5,670 bases of DNA from an archaeon (GTDB taxonomy: Archaea; Altiarchaeota; Altiarchaeia; IMC4; QMZM01): contig JAOZNG010000086.1 in assembly GCA_029933895.1 (NCBI GenBank), positions 1-5,670 on the forward strand, read 5' to 3'. The translations under genes and the position numbers were made by a program. Below, piece after piece: positions 1 through 5,670 of the stretch (position 1 is its first letter; each line of letters opens with the position of its first letter). Under the pieces are notes generated by a model. The model did not search any database. It saw only the letters and a program-made list of their open reading frames with translations, and had not been told where the DNA came from.

Positions 1-710
1 ACAACAGGTATTAAGGCGTTTCTTAAGGCGTGTTTCACTACTACCTGCTTTTCCTTTAATCCCTTCGCCCTTGCCATTGTTATATAGTCCCGGGTAAGCA
101 CCTCCACCATACTTGTCCGCATCAACCTGGTGGTTATGGCTGCCATGGTTATCGCCAATGCTAATGACGGAAGTATTAGGTACCCTATACCCCCGTAACC
201 TGCAACGGGAAATATATCAAAATGTAACGCAAATATCAAAATGAGAATTATAGCTATGAAAAAGTCAGGCACCGAAACTGCTAATAATGACCCGAACAGG
301 ATTGCTCGATCAAGTACTGAATATTGTTCTACAGCGGAAAGTATTCCGAGAGGAAATGCGATTACTGCTGAAATAAACATGCTTGTGACCGCAAGGATCA
401 ATGTCGCTGGAAGCGCAGTTAATATCTCATCTAAAGTACTTCTTCCAGTTTGGAAGGAATACCCTAGATCACCATGTAATACACGCTTCAGCCATTGAAT
501 ATACTGGATGTGAAGGGGAGCGTTAAGACCCATATCCTCCCTTAACTCGGCGACAGCCTCCTGAGGGGGGATGTCTGTATTCAACAGCACCCTCAATGTA
601 ATCTCAGCGGGGTCGCCTGGAGAGAGATATATGGCCAAGAACGTGATTATTGAGATTCCCAGCAAGACAGGGAACAACATCAATACCCGTTTCATTATAT
701 AACCTATCAT
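1..710 (-). CDS. NikB/DppB-type ABC transporter permease, partial (C-terminus off the left edge)
   Basis: Inner-membrane permease of a peptide/nickel-class (PepT) importer; it would pair with a NikC/DppC-like subunit to form the channel that receives ligand from the binding protein encoded two genes upstream. 236 complete residues are visible. The N-terminus MIGYIMKRVLMLFPVLLGIS matches the usual start of the family and contains TM1 (about 9-29). The conserved PGDPA follows at 31-35. Further hydrophobic segments lie at about 102-126, 137-161 and 176-193. The cytoplasmic EAA loop that docks the ATPase begins at about 209 (DYITMARAKGLKEKQ, then HALRNALIPV). Family members are about 310-320 residues, so roughly 80 are missing off the window. 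The start is ATG at 710, overlapping the upstream methyltransferase stop as ATGA, which implies translational coupling. An in-frame ATG at 695 with AGGT before it is a weaker alternative, because family alignment favours 710. The frame is open throughout, with no damage seen. The substrate cannot be read from the permease. Confidence 0.93.
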   Translation of the reverse strand, partial: MIGYIMKRVLMLFPVLLGISIITFLAIYLSPGDPAEITLRVLLNTDIPPQEAVAELREDMGLNAPLHIQYIQWLKRVLHGDLGYSFQTGRSTLDEILTALPATLILAVTSMFISAVIAFPLGILSAVEQYSVLDRAILFGSLLAVSVPDFFIAIILILIFALHFDIFPVAGYGGIGYLILPSLALAITMAAITTRLMRTSMVEVLTRDYITMARAKGLKEKQVVVKHALRNALIPV

Positions 711-1471
711 TCTGGTTCTGGTTTAGTTCCCGTTATCAGAAATGTACTCCACCCGGATCCAAAGACAGCTCTATGTATCCAGTTCTCAGTGATTTCTTCT
801 ACCTCCTCCATTATCTCTATATCCCTTAACCCAGCCCCCCCGAAGACTTCATTAATCTCCTTCAGGGAATATCTCGGGAGATGCCTGTTTATTTCTTCCT
901 CAAACCTCTTCCTCCACAGGGGATGGCGTTGCGTTAATATGAAATCAACAAGACTGTTCTTAAAGCGTTGCAGGACATTTCTGTGTTTTTCCCTGCCATC
1001 CATTACAACAATCCTGCCGCCAGGTTTTGTAACCCTGATCATCTCTTCGATACCTTTTCTCGGATCAGGTAATGTCCAGAGAACCCATCTACTCACCACA
1101 CAATCAACTGAATTATCCTCCATCTCTAGATTTTCTCCGTCACTCTGCATCAGATACACCTTATCAGATAAGCCCTCCGCCATGATATTCTCCCGTGCCC
1201 TATCAAGCATGGCCTTTGATAGATCCACACCCACCACAGCATATCCCATCTCAGCTAAAATCGATGCCATGAAACCGGTTCCTGTGCCAAAATCAAGTAT
1301 CCTGGAGTTTTTATCAAGATCTAATATGTTATTCATGAGTCTCCCCCAGCCTCTCCTATCCGATACCTTCTTGTATCTATCATATGCTGTAGCGTTTCTA
1401 TGGTTCCATCGCTCGTTTCGCATATACTCTTTTACTTTATCTCGCATGGTTTCCGGATACATTCTCTTCAC
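707..1471 (-). CDS. Class I SAM-dependent methyltransferase A (Methyltransf_11-like)
   Basis: Cytoplasmic S-adenosylmethionine-dependent methyltransferase of 254 residues. The Rossmann core shows motif I ILDFGTGTG (58-66), the acidic end of strand 2 in GVDLS (D83), SDGENL (110-115, D111 near adenine), the strand-4 region WVLWTLPDP (129-137) and VTKPGG (147-152). The N-terminal helix has WNHRNATAYDRY (22-33), a cap seen in small-molecule methyltransferases. The C-terminal 90 residues are charged and helical and probably form the substrate lid. It sits between the binding-protein and permease genes, overlapping both by 4 bp (GTGA at the start, ATGA at the stop). The start is taken as GTG at 1471; an ATG three codons in (1464-1462), preceded by GTGA at a 5-nt spacing, could be the true start. 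By eye it is about half identical in the core to the methyltransferase at 3011-3775, so the two are paralogues. The substrate is unknown; the location suggests the ligand, or a chelator, handled by the transporter (inference). A quinone methyltransferase is less likely from context. Confidence 0.92.
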   Translation of the reverse strand: MKRMYPETMRDKVKEYMRNERWNHRNATAYDRYKKVSDRRGWGRLMNNILDLDKNSRILDFGTGTGFMASILAEMGYAVVGVDLSKAMLDRARENIMAEGLSDKVYLMQSDGENLEMEDNSVDCVVSRWVLWTLPDPRKGIEEMIRVTKPGGRIVVMDGREKHRNVLQRFKNSLVDFILTQRHPLWRKRFEEEINRHLPRYSLKEINEVFGGAGLRDIEIMEEVEEITENWIHRAVFGSGWSTFLITGTKPEPE

Positions 1472-3027
1472 TCAATGTAGACCGTCTCCAGATGGAAACT
1501 GTGCTCGATGGGGTGCATCCTGTAGTCATGGACACCTGATCTCACTGCATCAATGTTCACATAATAGTTTAGGTATGCTACCGGTACCTCATCCACTATT
1601 ATCTGCTGCAGCTCGTCATATATCTTTTTCCGTTCACTGGTATTGAATGTAGCTCTCCCTCTCTTAAGTAATTCATCAACGCGTTCATTTCTGTATCTAT
1701 ATGCCCCCCATCCCCCCCCGGAGGTATAGTTTGAATGATAGTCTCTCATCATATTATCATCGGGGTCCGGAACAAACAGTAATCCTCTTCCGACCAGAAA
1801 CATGTCAAATTCACCCTTATTCCTTAACTCATTTGCAGCATCCACCTGGAGAACTCTTAATTCTGTATCAATTCCAACATCTTTCAGTTGGCTCTGGATT
1901 ACTTCAGCCGTTGGCGGAAGTGTTGCTCGTTCAGGATATGTCACCAAGACAACCTTGAACTTTCTTCCATCTCTCTCAAGTATTCCATCGCCGTCGGTGT
2001 CCTTCCATCCTGCTTCCTCCAGCAGTTGTTTTGCTTTCCATGCATTGTGGGGGTAGCCTTCGATATCACTGTTCGCCCAATAGGCTATCGGAGGGAAAAG
2101 ACCTCTTGCAGGCTCACCAACACCATCCAAAACATATTTCACTATATCCTCCCTGTTTATGGCATAGTTTACTGCCTGCCTTACTTTCATATCATTAAAC
2201 GGCTCCTTTACTGTGTTGAATGTTATCATCCGTACGCGCGCGATTGGTTCCGTTAAAACCCTTATATCCGGGTTGGATGCTATCTCCTTCATAGCATCCG
2301 GGGGGAGAATCTGTGCCACATCAAGTTCACCGCCCCTCAGCATCATTATCCGTGTTATGGCATCAGTAACCGTTTTGTAGATTACTTTATCTAATCTGGG
2401 CTTTGTAGTGCCCCAGTATTCATTATTTTTAACTATTACAATCTCTTCTTTTACCTTCCATGAATCGAATTTAAACGGACCTGTTCCGATGGGTTTAATA
2501 ACCTCGCCATTCTCATCAAATGAACTGCTGCTTATTGGAGCCGACTCGCCTTTTGCTAAATAAGCAGGAAGCGGAGCAAATGGCTCTTTTGTGGTTATCG
2601 TAAGAGTATAGTCATCTTTCACCTCTACTGAGTCAATGGGCACTTTCTTTAATGCGGCTTCCTTCATTGCTCTATCAAGAGAGGATTTCATGGCATATGC
2701 ATTAAATGGTGTGCCGTCATGGAATCTAATACCCCTCCTTAAATGGAATATCCATGTTAGTTTATCATCGGATACCTCCCATGACTCAGCCAGCCCAGAT
2801 ACAAGGCCGATGTTGTAGTCTACATTAACCAGGGTTTCGGTTATGCCCAGCCTGAGCGGGAGATACCCTGATTTATGCGGATCCAATGTCTTAGGCTCCC
2901 ATTGACAACCCACGGTCAGTATCCGCTCCTGCGCCTGTTTTCTCTCATCCATACATCCGGAGAATAATATAACTCCGGATATTGCAATAACTGCAACCAA
3001 TATACCTGCCTTAATTCTTGTTTTCAT
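1468..3027 (-). CDS. NikA/DppA/OppA-type (SBP_bac_5) solute-binding lipoprotein
   Basis: Extracytoplasmic binding protein of a PepT-class ABC importer, 519 residues, full length for the family. It has a basic N-terminus, a hydrophobic core (about 7-23) and the lipobox LFSGC with Cys25 as probable lipidation site, so it should be anchored on the outer face of the membrane. Family hallmarks are LAESWEVSDD (79-88), HLRRGIRFHDGTPF (95-108), IGTGPF (180-185), NNEYWG (201-206) and VRQAVNYAINR (282-292), followed by GVGEPARGLFPP (302-313). The layout resembles the nickel-binding NikA branch as much as dipeptide binders, so nickel or another metal chelate is plausible but unproven. Four histidines cluster near the C-terminus (H500, H505, H509, H512), which could matter for metal binding. 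The start ATG at 3027 has GGTGA six bases upstream and overlaps the upstream methyltransferase by 17 bp. The stop overlaps the next gene by 4 bp. No damage is seen. Confidence 0.93.
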   Translation of the reverse strand: MKTRIKAGILVAVIAISGVILFSGCMDERKQAQERILTVGCQWEPKTLDPHKSGYLPLRLGITETLVNVDYNIGLVSGLAESWEVSDDKLTWIFHLRRGIRFHDGTPFNAYAMKSSLDRAMKEAALKKVPIDSVEVKDDYTLTITTKEPFAPLPAYLAKGESAPISSSSFDENGEVIKPIGTGPFKFDSWKVKEEIVIVKNNEYWGTTKPRLDKVIYKTVTDAITRIMMLRGGELDVAQILPPDAMKEIASNPDIRVLTEPIARVRMITFNTVKEPFNDMKVRQAVNYAINREDIVKYVLDGVGEPARGLFPPIAYWANSDIEGYPHNAWKAKQLLEEAGWKDTDGDGILERDGRKFKVVLVTYPERATLPPTAEVIQSQLKDVGIDTELRVLQVDAANELRNKGEFDMFLVGRGLLFVPDPDDNMMRDYHSNYTSGGGWGAYRYRNERVDELLKRGRATFNTSERKKIYDELQQIIVDEVPVAYLNYYVNIDAVRSGVHDYRMHPIEHSFHLETVYIE

Positions 3028-3775
3028 CGTTTTTCACCCCTTCCACCAGAAAGGTCGGGTAACTGTGGAATAATTTAGACTGTGGACCGGAGTTTTTTTG
3101 CTCTATCTCTCTTATATGTCCGAGGTCTTGGAGGGATACGTTTGTTAATCCATTGTCCCTGAATATTTCTATGACCTTTTCCGGTTCTGTGCCATCAACT
3201 AGTGGCAGATTCTCTCTTATTTCTTTCCTGTAATGCCATTTCATACTTCTTTGGTATATAAGTGTTCTCATCCTCCAGGTGAGTTGTCTTAGATGGCTTT
3301 TAAGTGATCCATCGTGCCATCTGCCATCTATTACCGCGATTTTACCTCCTGGTTTGGTGACCCTGATCCATTCGTTGACTGCTTTTTCGGGGTTGGGCAG
3401 CGTCCATAGGAGGTGTCTGCAGATAACTGCGTCGAAGATGTTGTCCTTGAAGTGTAGGTTTTCTGCATCACCTGATCTGAAGTTTATCTCCAGGTTTAGT
3501 TTATCTGCTTTTTCTCTTGCTATAGCCATCATGCCCTCCGAGAGGTCTATTCCTGTTACCTTGTGATCTAATTCTGCGAGGAGTAGTGCGATTGCTCCTG
3601 TTCCTGTGCCGACGTCCAGTATCTCTAGTTCAGTGTTTGCCTTAAATGTGGCTTTAAGAACGTTCATCCATGCAGTTTTTACTTCGCTTGATTGGTAGTT
3701 ATGCCCTGGATATTTATCATAGTCTCTGCCTCGTCCATCCCAGTATTCCCTGATGCCTTCTTTGATGTCCATCAT
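3011..3775 (-). CDS. Class I SAM-dependent methyltransferase B (Methyltransf_11-like), paralogue of A
   Basis: Cytoplasmic SAM methyltransferase of 254 residues, the same length as methyltransferase A. The N-terminus carries YWDGRGRDYDKYPGHN (11-26), a cap motif found in many small-molecule methyltransferases of this family. The SAM core follows: ILDVGTGTG (52-60), GIDLS (75-79, D77), SGDAENL (101-107), HLLWTLPNP (121-129) and VTKPGG (139-144) leading to IAVIDGR. Relative to A it keeps the PGH element and has a two-residue shorter loop before SGDAENL, so the two copies have diverged and need not share a substrate. The start is ATG at 3775. A second ATG directly follows at 3772, and the AGGG at 3784-3781 lies 5 or 8 bases upstream, so either could be used. 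The gene begins 10 bp after the unknown 255-residue gene and overlaps the binding-protein gene by 17 bp. The substrate is unknown. Confidence 0.92.
   Translation of the reverse strand: MMDIKEGIREYWDGRGRDYDKYPGHNYQSSEVKTAWMNVLKATFKANTELEILDVGTGTGAIALLLAELDHKVTGIDLSEGMMAIAREKADKLNLEINFRSGDAENLHFKDNIFDAVICRHLLWTLPNPEKAVNEWIRVTKPGGKIAVIDGRWHDGSLKSHLRQLTWRMRTLIYQRSMKWHYRKEIRENLPLVDGTEPEKVIEIFRDNGLTNVSLQDLGHIREIEQKNSGPQSKLFHSYPTFLVEGVKNDENKN
3034..3038 (-). promoter_or_regulatory. Ribosome binding site GGTGA of the binding-protein gene
   Basis: On the minus strand GGGGTGA precedes ATG 3027, with a six-base spacer after GGTGA. It lies inside the 3' end of methyltransferase B. GGTGA is the usual archaeal Shine-Dalgarno core. 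This is the clearest ribosome binding site in the operon and supports the 3027 start despite the 17-bp overlap. It may also give the binding protein more translation than its neighbours, as is usual for importer binding proteins (inference). Confidence 0.7.
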
Positions 3776-3785
3776 ACATGCCCTG

Positions 3786-4553
3786 TTAATAGAATTCTAT
3801 CTTACCTATTTTGATCGAAACCCCCTCTGATCCCAGAGAGATCGATCTGAATTCATGATGAGACCATAATTGATCAATGACTGAGGCTAATCTCGATCTT
3901 CCAAAATTGGGAATGAATTCTTTCATATCGGTGTATGGAATACCGATAAACGGATTTACTTCACCACTCCAAAGGTCGATGTTCCAGATATACCTATCTG
4001 TCTCTTTTATATCTGCATGGTATTTCCGATAGAAATCGATGAATGGATGCAAAAGATCACCAGAGGCAATGGTCAAAATATCGTAGTTTCTAAGGGCAGT
4101 ATAAAGATTTCTTTCCATATCCCCAATAGAGCCGAAGACCTTGATCTTGAGTTCATTATCTCCTTTTTCTCCTTTTACTGCGAAAATTTCATCCCCGACA
4201 CCAAAGGCAAGATAACCTGCTCCGGATAAAAACCTCACCAGTACCTTTATGGAAGCCTTGATTTTGAGTTTTGTTACGCGATTGTATGCACCTGCGAGAT
4301 GGTTAACGGACGGTCGCATCGGACAACCGTATCTGAATCTTTCTTCCCCGTATTTCACAACCCACGGTAAATGCGGAAGCGATTCGTTTTCCCGCTTTTT
4401 CAGAAACATCTTCGTGAAAAATTTGACTTTGTCGTTCATCAAACCATTTTCCATATCGCCATCAACTGCCAGATATGCTATCTCGAAACTCGACACGAAT
4501 AGAGTTCTTCCTATGTAATCCGAGATCTCATATATCTTTTCAGGTGTTATCAT
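3786..4553 (-). CDS. Unrecognised 255-residue protein, first gene of the operon
   Basis: I do not recognise the family. The predicted product is soluble, without a signal peptide or convincing membrane segment; the only moderately hydrophobic stretch is VLVRFLSGAGYLAFGVGDEIF (104-124), which is too polar and glycine-rich for a clear helix. Visible points are a single cysteine in YGCPMRPSVNHLAGAYNR (75-92), a basic patch KLKIKASIK (95-103), aromatic-rich segments around 171-205 (FIDFYRKYH, YIWNIDLW) and a C-terminus rich in short hydrophobic strands. The SSFEIAYLAVDGDMENG start looks like a globular mixed alpha/beta protein. The ORF is intact and its codon use resembles that of its neighbours. 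It starts at ATG 4553 with no strong ribosome binding site, and an AT-rich leader precedes it. The 10-bp gap to methyltransferase B places it in the transporter operon, so a role with the methyltransferases (ligand or chelator processing, or sensing) is inferred from context only. I found no nicotianamine-synthase or opine-dehydrogenase hallmarks. Confidence 0.8.
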   Translation of the reverse strand: MITPEKIYEISDYIGRTLFVSSFEIAYLAVDGDMENGLMNDKVKFFTKMFLKKRENESLPHLPWVVKYGEERFRYGCPMRPSVNHLAGAYNRVTKLKIKASIKVLVRFLSGAGYLAFGVGDEIFAVKGEKGDNELKIKVFGSIGDMERNLYTALRNYDILTIASGDLLHPFIDFYRKYHADIKETDRYIWNIDLWSGEVNPFIGIPYTDMKEFIPNFGRSRLASVIDQLWSHHEFRSISLGSEGVSIKIGKIEFY

Positions 4554-4560
4554 TTTTTTA

Positions 4561-4590
4561 CCGTAAGATAAACTATAACGTTATCTTCGG
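4561..4590 (-). other. Stem-loop just upstream of the operon's first start codon
   Basis: CCG plus AAGATAA (4565-4571) pairs with TTATCTT plus CGG (4581-4590) around a 9-base loop, with one unpaired base at 4564. This gives about ten pairs in an imperfect inverted repeat. It ends seven bases before ATG 4553, so in the transcript it would cover the ribosome-loading region. It could be a translational control hairpin, a protein operator in DNA, or chance in AT-rich sequence. Confidence 0.45.
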
Positions 4591-4606
4591 CATAAAAAAT
4601 TTTGAA

Positions 4607-4650
4607 TAGTAACCTTTTAGTAATAAAATTTTAGATTTTGTGTTACTAAT
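4607..4650. repeat. Repeated TTAGTAA/TTACTAA motifs, possible operator
   Basis: TAGTAAC (4607-4613) and TTAGTAAT (4617-4624) are on the plus strand; their complement GTTACTAAT is at 4642-4650. The last can pair with either of the first two as a 7-bp inverted repeat (spacers of 28 and 19 bases). The motifs flank the TATA-like candidate at about 4621-4632, where a repressor dimer could block initiation. I do not recognise them as a known operator; they do not match the bacterial NikR site or the NrpR site. Confidence 0.4.
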
Positions 4651-4654
4651 CTAT

Positions 4655-4668
4655 AATGATTAATCATT
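4655..4668. repeat. Perfect 14-bp palindrome AATGATTAATCATT
   Basis: Exact dyad symmetry of two seven-base halves with no spacer, just upstream (in operon direction) of the TTACTAA motifs. It is plausible as a binding site for a dimeric regulator of the operon. AT-rich sequence makes short palindromes fairly common, so support is modest. Confidence 0.4.
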
Positions 4669-4720
4669 TAAAAATGGATTTTGGGAATTACGGCAGATGT
4701 CGTAGAACTGATATCATCTT

Positions 4721-5026
4721 TTACAATAACCCTGTTCTTTTCCCGATAACCGGAACAAGCCTCTTTAGCTCAACATCCACATCCTTTTCCAGAGGGTACT
4801 GATCCACTGCTTCATCAGGGATTCTACCATTGACTTCATAGATGTAGTATCCTTCCTTCCCGTAAACTGAGTTAATGAATGAACCCTCCCCTGTTTTCTT
4901 GATTTCCACCCCAGATACCTGTTTGAGGGCATCCAGTATCTTCGTACCTCTTGGGACCTCAACAGTGAATGTCTCATCGATCATCCACCAGACACCCCTG
5001 AGTTTCTTGATGTTTGCTTCATCCAT
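4721..5026 (-). pseudogene. DUF4430-domain protein, C-terminal fragment
   Basis: The reading frame ends at TAA 4723-4721. Its C-terminal 80 residues look like a DUF4430 (transcobalamin C-terminal-like) domain: TVEVPRGTKILDALK, then GEGSFINSVYGKEGYY, YEVNGRIPDEAVDQYPL and KDVDVELKRL. Such domains usually sit in secreted or surface proteins, often beside ECF transporter genes, and are thought to present a ligand outside the cell. Here there is no signal peptide or lipobox. The first possible in-frame start inside the unique region is ATG 5026 (101 residues). Beyond about 4985 the frame no longer looks like the domain, and further up it is antisense to an ABC ATPase, so the N-terminus appears to have been lost by rearrangement. 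The frame stays technically open up to 5125, which is an accident of the opposite strand. It could still be an expressed small protein, but no promoter or ribosome binding site is evident. Confidence 0.55.
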
Positions 5027-5670
5027 CCTTGCCCTGAACAACATCTCCCTGAAAATCCATGCCGGTGAGTTTATTGCGGTAATGGGGCGGAATGCGTCCG
5101 GAAAAACCACCTTCGTGAAACACATAAACGGTCTGCTTAAGCCGAAAAAAGGCTCTGTTCTTGTCTCGGGATTGGATACGAAGGATGTTACGGTGGCACA
5201 GATGGCTGAGAGGGTGGGTTATGTCTTCCAAAACCCTAACACCCATTTATTCGCTGACACGGTTGAGGAGGAAATCCGATACATCATGGAGAATCCGGGA
5301 AGGCAGCGGGATGTGATTCACTCGAAGACGGAGATGTTCCTGGGATGTTCAGCCTCAGGGATGGGGGTGGTGATTATCCTAGGTCGCTGAGCGGGGGGGA
5401 GAAGCAGCGTATGACATTAGCCTCCGTTGTCGTTTCCGAGCTGGATATTCTTATCCTAGACGAGCCGACGAAGGGGATGGATCATATCTCCAGGTATTAT
5501 CTGATGAACCTCCTCGACAGTTACAGGAGTGATGGTAATGTGGTTGTGTTGGTCAGTCACGACATCGAAACGGTTGCGGGACATGTTGACGGGATTGTTC
5601 TCATGAGTGAAGGAAGGATAGTTGTGGATGATTCTAAAAGGAAGGTGATGTCTAAAGCGCTTCTGTTTTC
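5010..5670 (+). pseudogene. ECF-type (EcfA/CbiO-like) ABC ATPase: 5'-truncated, frameshifted, right end off window
   Basis: This is an ATPase domain of an energy-coupling-factor transporter, which powers vitamin or metal-ion uptake. Recognisable from about 5028 (LALNNISLKIHAGEF), it shows Walker A GRNASGKTT (5085-5111), HINGLLKPKKGSVLVSGLD, and the Q-loop VGYVFQNPNTHLF with Gln at 5229-5231. The signature LSGGEKQR (from 5387), Walker B ILILDEP (5447-5467) with TKGMD after it, and the H-loop SHD (His 5558-5560) follow. The DEPTKGMD and MSEGRIVVDD wording resembles the second half of fused two-domain ECF ATPases (inference). Two defects are visible. The first strand (usual ExxxxSFxYP region) is absent, replaced by sequence antisense to the DUF4430 fragment. 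The frame also shifts by one base near 5342-5344: before it the frame hits TGA at 5388-5390, and after it the C-terminal half is read in the -1 frame. ATG 5010 is the nearest in-frame start but has no ribosome binding site. It is probably non-functional. Confidence 0.8.

Larger units (their letters stand above)
4554..4720 (-). promoter_or_regulatory. AT-rich leader/promoter region of the operon
   Basis: This 167-bp gap, strongly AT-rich over 4554-4680, is the only sizeable spacer upstream of the operon, so the operon promoter should lie here. Minus-strand TATA-like candidates are AAAATTTTATTA (about 4621-4632) and AAAATTTTTTATG (about 4593-4605). The first would place the transcript start near 4595-4600, just before a stem-loop. 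Neither matches the archaeal TTTATATA consensus well, so the exact promoter is not assigned. No ORF is supported in this stretch. Confidence 0.5.

Noticed and set aside
241..498. Plus-strand 85-codon ORF opposite the permease
   Set aside because: The minus strand carries an uninterrupted permease with conserved motifs; the plus ORF has no recognisable features.
789..1646. Long plus-strand ORF of 285 codons opposite methyltransferase A and the SBP end
   Set aside because: Antisense shadow: it is rich in Ser/Leu/Pro with no domain logic, while the minus strand encodes a clear methyltransferase and SBP.
4017..4518. Plus-strand ORFs opposite the unknown 255-residue gene
   Set aside because: Short, overlapping, and low-complexity in composition. 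The minus-strand ORF is longer, fits the operon spacing and has a balanced composition.
3786..4553. Idea that the 255-residue protein is a nicotianamine synthase or opine dehydrogenase, making a staphylopine-like pathway
   Set aside because: No Rossmann GxGxxG, no SAM-binding motif and no recognisable NAS wording.
4652..4657. TATAAT on the plus strand, resembling a bacterial -10 box
   Set aside because: No matching -35 element at proper spacing, no plus-strand gene start downstream for over 300 bp, and the sequence is AT-rich.
4875..5025. N-terminal extension of the ATPase frame before LALNNIS
   Set aside because: This stretch is antisense to the DUF4430 fragment and bears no resemblance to an ATPase N-terminus; it is open by chance.
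5337..5390. Programmed -1 ribosomal frameshifting in the ATPase
   Set aside because: No convincing X XXY YYZ slippery heptamer followed by a stem-loop, and the gene is also 5'-truncated, so decay or a sequencing error is simpler.

Overview
The window probably comes from an anaerobic archaeon, for example a methanogen or a related methane/alkane-oxidising lineage. The evidence is soft: a GGTGA-type ribosome binding site, frequent ATA and AGG/AGA codons, moderate GC with AT-rich spacers, a lipoprotein with an SGC lipobox, and remnants of an ECF transporter/DUF4430 locus of the kind seen in methanogens and clostridia. An anaerobic bacterium is not excluded. No rRNA, tRNA, CRISPR array or insertion sequence is visible.

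Left part, 1-4553, minus strand: one compact operon. In transcription order it holds an unrecognised 255-residue protein (4553-3786), class I SAM methyltransferase B (3775-3011), a NikA/DppA/OppA-type solute-binding lipoprotein (3027-1468), class I SAM methyltransferase A (1471-707), and a NikB/DppB-type permease (710 running off the left edge). The junctions are a 10-bp gap, a 17-bp overlap, a 4-bp GTGA overlap and a 4-bp ATGA overlap, so the genes are almost certainly co-transcribed and translationally coupled. The second permease and the two ATPases of the transporter are expected beyond the left edge.

The striking point is that two paralogous small-molecule-type methyltransferases bracket the binding-protein gene inside an importer operon. 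The simplest inference is that the pair modifies the imported ligand or makes a small chelator (metallophore) whose metal complex is taken up. The sequence does not prove a substrate; nickel, cobalt, peptide or another chelate are all possible.

Middle, 4554-4720: a 167-bp AT-rich leader/promoter region. It contains a stem-loop just upstream of the first start codon, repeated TTAGTAA/TTACTAA motifs and a perfect 14-bp palindrome.

Right part, 4721-5670: two damaged gene pieces that meet head to head. On the minus strand is the C-terminal part of a DUF4430-domain protein (4721 to about 5026). On the plus strand is a 5'-truncated ECF-type ABC ATPase (about 5010 to the right edge) with one frameshift near 5342. 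Genes of these two kinds often belong to the same ECF transporter locus, so this looks like a rearranged and decaying ECF system.
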